Origin: Streptomyces sp. NBC_01485
GTDB taxonomy: Bacteria > Actinomycetota > Actinomycetes > Streptomycetales > Streptomycetaceae
NCBI RefSeq assembly: GCF_036227125.1
Contig: NZ_CP109435.1
Coordinates: 7,192,001-7,256,000 of the forward strand
Reading direction: 5' to 3'
Length of the DNA stretch: 64,000 nucleotides
Part shown: positions 60,361 to 64,000 of the stretch, one piece after another
How the letters are laid out: each line of letters opens with the position of its first letter
Numbering within the stretch: the stretch's first letter is position 1
Notes under the pieces: generated by a model
Told to the model about the DNA's origin: nothing
Databases searched by the model: none
The model's input: the letters and a program-made list of their open reading frames with translations, nothing else
Program-made: the position numbers and the translations under genes

Positions 60361-60912
60361 GTGACGTCGTCATTCGAGTTCAACACGTACCCCGCGCGAC
60401 TGTCCGACGCGGAGCGCGACCGGGCGCTGAAGGTGCTGCGTGACGGCGTCGCCATGGGGCGGCTGTCGCACGACACGTTCATCCGGCGCATGGAGCTGGC
60501 GCTCACCGCCCGCCGCTCGGACGAGCTCGCCGTCCTCACCGCCGATCTGCCCAAGGAGAGCCGCCTGTCCCGCGCGGTCTTCGGCAGCGTCGAGGCGCTC
60601 TCCGGTTTCACGGTCCGGCTGCGCCGGGCCTGGCTGGCCGAGCGGCTGCCCAAGCTGCTGCTGCCGCACCCGGGCACCGAGCAGGCGCTGCGCATCGGCC
60701 GCGACCCCGTGAGCGGCCTGCGGCTGACCCACGAGAGCGTCTCGCGCGTGCACGCCGAACTCAGCCGCCAGGGCGGGATGTGGGTGCTGCGCGACCTCGG
60801 CTCGACCAACGGCACGACCGTCAACGGACGCCGCGTCATCGGCGCGGCCGTGGTCCGCGAGGGCGACCAGGTCGCCTTCGGGCGGATGGCGTTCCGGCTG
60901 TCCGTGAGCTGA
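60361..60912 (+). CDS. DUF1707 and FHA domain protein
   Basis: 183 residues. DUF1707 (about 12-62: RLSDAERDRALKVLRDGVAM) then an FHA phosphothreonine-binding domain (about 105-180) with RIGRDPVSGLRL, SVSRVHAEL and LGSTNGTTVNG. A likely adaptor for Ser/Thr kinase signalling. GTG 60361. No membrane segment. 132 bp of divergent intergenic DNA separate it from treZ. Confidence 0.93.
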   Translation: MTSSFEFNTYPARLSDAERDRALKVLRDGVAMGRLSHDTFIRRMELALTARRSDELAVLTADLPKESRLSRAVFGSVEALSGFTVRLRRAWLAERLPKLLLPHPGTEQALRIGRDPVSGLRLTHESVSRVHAELSRQGGMWVLRDLGSTNGTTVNGRRVIGAAVVREGDQVAFGRMAFRLSVS

Positions 60913-61029
60913 ACCCGCCTCCCGGTCCACCGATCCGGGTGCACGGGTGCACGGCGGCACGGTGCCCAGAACCCGCTCAAGTCCCGTCCCCCGTCGCGGT
61001 GTTGACGTACCCCGGGCCCATGACTCACT

Positions 61030-62442
61030 GTGCGTACACCAGACACGCCAGGTGAACCCGACGGCGCCGCCTTGTGGAGGTGTGCCCTGCCGCCACTCCT
61101 CCGCTACCCGACCGTCGACGAACTCGCGGCCCGCGCCGCCGCGCTCGCCGTCCGCAGCTCCGGGGACGTCCGGCTGCGCCGCGTCGGGGTCTCCCGCGCG
61201 GGCACGCCCCTGTGGCTGCTCTCCCTCGGCCGGGGCGCCCGTCAGGCCCTCGTGGTGGCCGGACCGCACGCCAACGAGCCCGTCGGCGGCGCCACCGTCC
61301 TGCGGCTGGCCCACCGCGTCCTCGGCGACCCGCGGCTCACCGTCGGCGCCGACGCCACCTGGAACCTGCTGCTCTGCCTCGACCCCGACGGCCTGCGCCG
61401 CAACGAGGGCTGGCTGACCGGCCCCTACAGCCTCGGCCGCCACTTCCGGAACTTCTTCCGGCCCGGTTTCCTGGAACAGCCCGAGTGGCTGCCCGACGGC
61501 GCGGCCGCCGCCGCGCTGCCGGAAACCCGTACGCTGCTCCGTCTCCAGGACGAACTGAAACCTTTCTTCCAGTGCTCGCTGCACGGCGTCGACATCGGCG
61601 GCGCCTTCGTCGAACTCACCCGCGACCTGCCCGGACTCGCCCAGCGGGTCGCCCACGCCGCCGCGCGCCTCGGCATCCCCCGCGAACTCGGGCCCTACGA
61701 CACCCTGTACTGGCCCCGCCTGGGACCGGCCGTCTACCGGATCCCGCCGCCGCGCCCGGGCGATCTGGCCGCCGCCATCACCGAGGCCGCCGTCGAGTCG
61801 ACCTGGTACCACCCGCACCGGCACGGCACCGTCACGGCGGTCGTCGAGGCGCCCATGTGGGGCGTCGCCGCCGTCGAGGACGGCTCGCCGCCCGCCGACC
61901 GGGACGCGGTGCTGCGTACCGTGAGCGCCGCCCTGCGCCATGACGCCCAGGTGCTGGAACGCATCCTCGCGCGCGTGCGGCCCCACCTCGCCGGCGCCCC
62001 CGACGCGGCGCGCCTGCTCGCCCCGGTCGACGACTACCTCCTGGTCTGCCCCGGCCTCGCGGACGCCTGGGACCCCGCCACCTCCGACCCGGCCCGCCCG
62101 CTCCCACCGCTCAGCAGCGGCCATCTGACCGCGCTGCGCATCGCCGGCCGCCGGATCGCCGTCCGGACGGCGGGCCTGCTGCACCAGCTCGTCACCGGCG
62201 CCGGACACGACCCCTGCGGTGCGCTGCCGGAGCTGGACGGGCTCATCGACGCGTGGTGCGCCGGCTACCACGACGACTGCGGGGCGCGCTGGATCCCCGT
62301 CGCGCGCCAGGCGGAGTACCAGACGCGGGTCGTGCTCGCCGCGTTCGAACTGGCCAGGCGGTACGCGGCCGAACCCGCCGGTGCCCGTTCGGGTGAGTCG
62401 GACTGGGGTACCCGGCCCGCCGTGCCGATGCACGGGGAATGA
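61030..62442 (+). CDS. M14-family zinc carboxypeptidase-like protein
   Basis: 470 residues, no signal peptide. Zinc ligands HxxE in GPHANEPVGGATVL and His in CSLHGVDIGGAFVEL; candidate catalytic Glu in VVEAPMWG. Peptidase M14-like domain spans about 60-290, followed by a helical extension of 170 residues. GTG 61030. Its TGA overlaps the ATG of the SSI inhibitor gene (ATGA). A second, homologous gene lies convergent at 63018. Confidence 0.85.
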   Translation: MRTPDTPGEPDGAALWRCALPPLLRYPTVDELAARAAALAVRSSGDVRLRRVGVSRAGTPLWLLSLGRGARQALVVAGPHANEPVGGATVLRLAHRVLGDPRLTVGADATWNLLLCLDPDGLRRNEGWLTGPYSLGRHFRNFFRPGFLEQPEWLPDGAAAAALPETRTLLRLQDELKPFFQCSLHGVDIGGAFVELTRDLPGLAQRVAHAAARLGIPRELGPYDTLYWPRLGPAVYRIPPPRPGDLAAAITEAAVESTWYHPHRHGTVTAVVEAPMWGVAAVEDGSPPADRDAVLRTVSAALRHDAQVLERILARVRPHLAGAPDAARLLAPVDDYLLVCPGLADAWDPATSDPARPLPPLSSGHLTALRIAGRRIAVRTAGLLHQLVTGAGHDPCGALPELDGLIDAWCAGYHDDCGARWIPVARQAEYQTRVVLAAFELARRYAAEPAGARSGESDWGTRPAVPMHGE

Positions 62443-62921
62443 CGTACTTCCTCGACAACCTCCGCAATCTCGGCAATCTCCGGGATCTCCGGCCGGCGAA
62501 GGCCGTGCGGCGCGCCCTGCCGGCCGCGGCCGCCCTCCTCCTCGCCGTCGGCGCCGCCCCGGCCCTGGCCGCCTCCGACGACGCCCTCCCCGGCAACTGG
62601 CTCCAGCTCACCGTCACCCGTGGCGACACCCGGTCCGGCGACACCCGCGGCACCCTGCTGCTGTGCGACCCGCCCCAGGGCCACTCCCGCGCCGCCGAGG
62701 CCTGCGACGTCCTGGCGAGGGCCGGCGGGGACGTGAACGCCGTCCCCGGGGACGGCAGCCGCATCTGCCCCCTTGTGTACGCCCCGGTCACCGTCCGCGC
62801 GGAGGGGTGGTGGAACGGCCGCCTGGTCGACTACCGCCACACCTTCGGCAACGACTGCGAACGGGAGGCGCTGACGGGGGCGGTGTTCGCCCTGGACGAC
62901 GAAGAGGTGCCCGAGGTCTGA
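62439..62921 (+). CDS. SSI-family (subtilisin inhibitor-like) protease inhibitor
   Basis: 160 residues. Long n-region then a hydrophobic signal (about 26-44, ALA cleavage). The mature part has the SSI pattern with four Cys: 76-89 and 110-140. The reactive site region is SRICPLVYAPV, so P1 would be Leu112 and P1' Val113. GNWLQLTVT and TFGNDCEREA also fit the family. Inhibits secreted subtilisin-like proteases in homologues. ATG overlaps the M14 stop, an unusual pairing. Confidence 0.85.
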   Translation: MTYFLDNLRNLGNLRDLRPAKAVRRALPAAAALLLAVGAAPALAASDDALPGNWLQLTVTRGDTRSGDTRGTLLLCDPPQGHSRAAEACDVLARAGGDVNAVPGDGSRICPLVYAPVTVRAEGWWNGRLVDYRHTFGNDCEREALTGAVFALDDEEVPEV

Positions 62922-62949
62922 GCCGGCCGGACCGCCGGGCGGTAGGCGG

Positions 62950-62993
62950 CCGGGGCGGCTGCGGGCACGCGCGTGTGCCCGCAGCCGCCCCGG
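62950..62993. terminator. 19-bp perfect hairpin between SSI and M14 genes
   Basis: CCGGGGCGGCTGCGGGCAC (62950-62968), loop GCGCGT, and its complement (62975-62993). Between convergent stops; likely bidirectional. Confidence 0.8.
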
Positions 62994-63017
62994 TCCCCCT
63001 CCGTCCCTACGCCGTCC

Positions 63018-64000
63018 CTAGGCTGTCCGTTCGCGGGCGTGCAGGGCCGCCGCGACGACCGTGCGGGACTGGTGCTCGACCTGGTGCTCCAAGGGCACCC
63101 AGCGGGCCCGGAAGCGGTAGGCGAAGGCGTCGCTCCAGGTCTCGACGAGCCGCTCCAGGCGCGGTGCCGCGTGGTCGTCGCTCTCGCGCAGGACCCGCCA
63201 CAGCATCGCCGCCGCCCGCAGCGGCAGCCGGCGGGCGAAGGCGTCCACGCTGCCGACGTACGCCATCGTCGTCGCGGCGGGCGGCGTGTCCGTCCAGTCC
63301 GCGGCCAGCCCCGGCACCAGCTCCAGCGCCCACCGGGCCGCCCGCAGCAGGGGCCCGTCGACGCCCTCCAGCCGCGGCAGCGCCTCGACGAGGATCCGCT
63401 CCACCTCCGTCGCGTCCCGCAGCAGCCGCCGCGCCAGCCGTCGGATCGCCGCGGCCGGGTCGGGATGCGGGGCCGGGTCGTCCACCATGTCGCTCGCCCA
63501 CATCGGCACCTCCACCACCGCCGTCAGGCCGCCGTAGCGGTGGGCGTGGTACCAGGTGCTGTGCCGGGCGTCGTCCGGCATGCTCGGGTACGCCGCGTCC
63601 GCCCCGGCGGCCGGCATCACGTGCACGCCGGGTCCGGACGCCGGCCAGCCCACCGCGTCGGAGGCGCCCGTCTCCACCGGGATGTGCAACTGGGCCGCCG
63701 ACTTGGCGAACGGCTCGGCCAGTCCCGGTATGTCCTTCGTCAACTGCACCCAGCTGCCGCCGAGATCGGTGCCGTGCAGGGTCACCTGGAGGTAGGGCCG
63801 CAGCTCGTCGATGACCCGGGTCAGCGCCCGTGTCTCGGGTGGCAGCCGGTCCGGCGGCAGCACGGCGGGGGACCACTCCGGCTGCTCCGGAACGGCGGGC
63901 CGGAAGAAGCCGAGGTGGTACTCCAGCAGGCTGCGCGGCGCCGGGGTCACATGCAGACTCGCCCCGTCGGGGTCCGCGCAGAGCAGGAAGTGCCAGGACG
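63018..64000 (-). CDS. Second M14-like zinc carboxypeptidase, 5' end beyond the window
   Basis: The frame is open through the right edge; at least 327 residues are present. It parallels the gene at 61030: WHFLLCADPDG (64000 side) versus WNLLLCLDPDG, VTLHGTDLGGSWVQL versus SLHGVDIGGAFVEL, STWYHAHRYGGLTAVVEVPMW versus STWYHPHRHGTVTAVVEAPMW. The third zinc His and the catalytic Glu are conserved; the HxxE motif should lie outside the window. The two are paralogues in convergent orientation around the SSI gene. Confidence 0.85.
   Translation of the reverse strand, partial: SWHFLLCADPDGASLHVTPAPRSLLEYHLGFFRPAVPEQPEWSPAVLPPDRLPPETRALTRVIDELRPYLQVTLHGTDLGGSWVQLTKDIPGLAEPFAKSAAQLHIPVETGASDAVGWPASGPGVHVMPAAGADAAYPSMPDDARHSTWYHAHRYGGLTAVVEVPMWASDMVDDPAPHPDPAAAIRRLARRLLRDATEVERILVEALPRLEGVDGPLLRAARWALELVPGLAADWTDTPPAATTMAYVGSVDAFARRLPLRAAAMLWRVLRESDDHAAPRLERLVETWSDAFAYRFRARWVPLEHQVEHQSRTVVAAALHARERTA

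Overview
This window reads as chromosomal Streptomyces DNA. GC is very high with strong third-position bias, there are many GTG and some TTG starts, stop/start overlaps of the GTGA/ATGA type are frequent, and marker genes include a geosmin synthase next to a CprB-type butyrolactone-receptor homologue, two conservons (cvnA-D), an SSI-type protease inhibitor and actinobacterial HemQ. From memory the gene order resembles the S. coelicolor SCO6040-SCO6076 neighbourhood, with insertions and deletions. No rRNA, tRNA or CRISPR was found.

Layout. 1-2.7 kb: end of a DUF4349 lipoprotein, then hemG-hemQ, the last steps of coproporphyrin-dependent haem synthesis. 2.7-9.4 kb, mostly minus strand: a secreted tripeptidyl-aminopeptidase-like hydrolase, then a locus of a PTH2-type peptidyl-tRNA hydrolase, a DUF692 (MNIO) enzyme with a C-terminal extension, a small Pro-rich protein and a TIGR04222-type membrane protein. 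The locus is interrupted by a TnpB-type IS200/IS605 element (5348-6903) that also carries a ribbon-helix-helix protein. 9.4-11 kb is a decayed zone: a truncated ABC ATPase, a polysaccharide deacetylase, and a PhoX-like gene reduced to its two ends. 11-14.5 kb: slipin, SulP transporter and beta-carbonic anhydrase (bicarbonate handling). 14.7-20.5 kb: zapE, a RibD-like reductase, murC, msrB and a flippase-like membrane protein. 20.8-25.6 kb: a two-component system divergent from a flavin electron-transfer operon (ferric-reductase-like protein, FMN-binding protein, ApbE). 25.7-28.1 kb: a GT39-like glycosyltransferase and a frameshifted remnant.

28.3-36.8 kb: an OpuC-type osmoprotectant ABC importer (ATPase and two permeases) whose substrate-binding protein lies 5 kb away, on the far side of a convergent conservon. 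37-43.3 kb: a GH43 arabinan-type hydrolase, an ankyrin pseudogene with an in-frame TGA, and a second conservon. 43.6-50.7 kb: a PF04672 methyltransferase, a DUF6230/DUF6114 pair, a small secreted protein, an AA10 LPMO with a sortase-like tail, and a subtilisin with a P-domain.

51-58.5 kb: cprB-like regulator with an ARE-like operator, DUF89 protein, geoA, PDZ protein, then a 72-bp miniature relative of the TnpB element placed just before an M24 peptidase and a phosphotransferase. 58.5-64 kb: treZ, an FHA protein, and an M14 carboxypeptidase translationally coupled to an SSI inhibitor, facing a second M14 gene that runs off the right edge. Strong inverted repeats between convergent genes act as likely bidirectional terminators.
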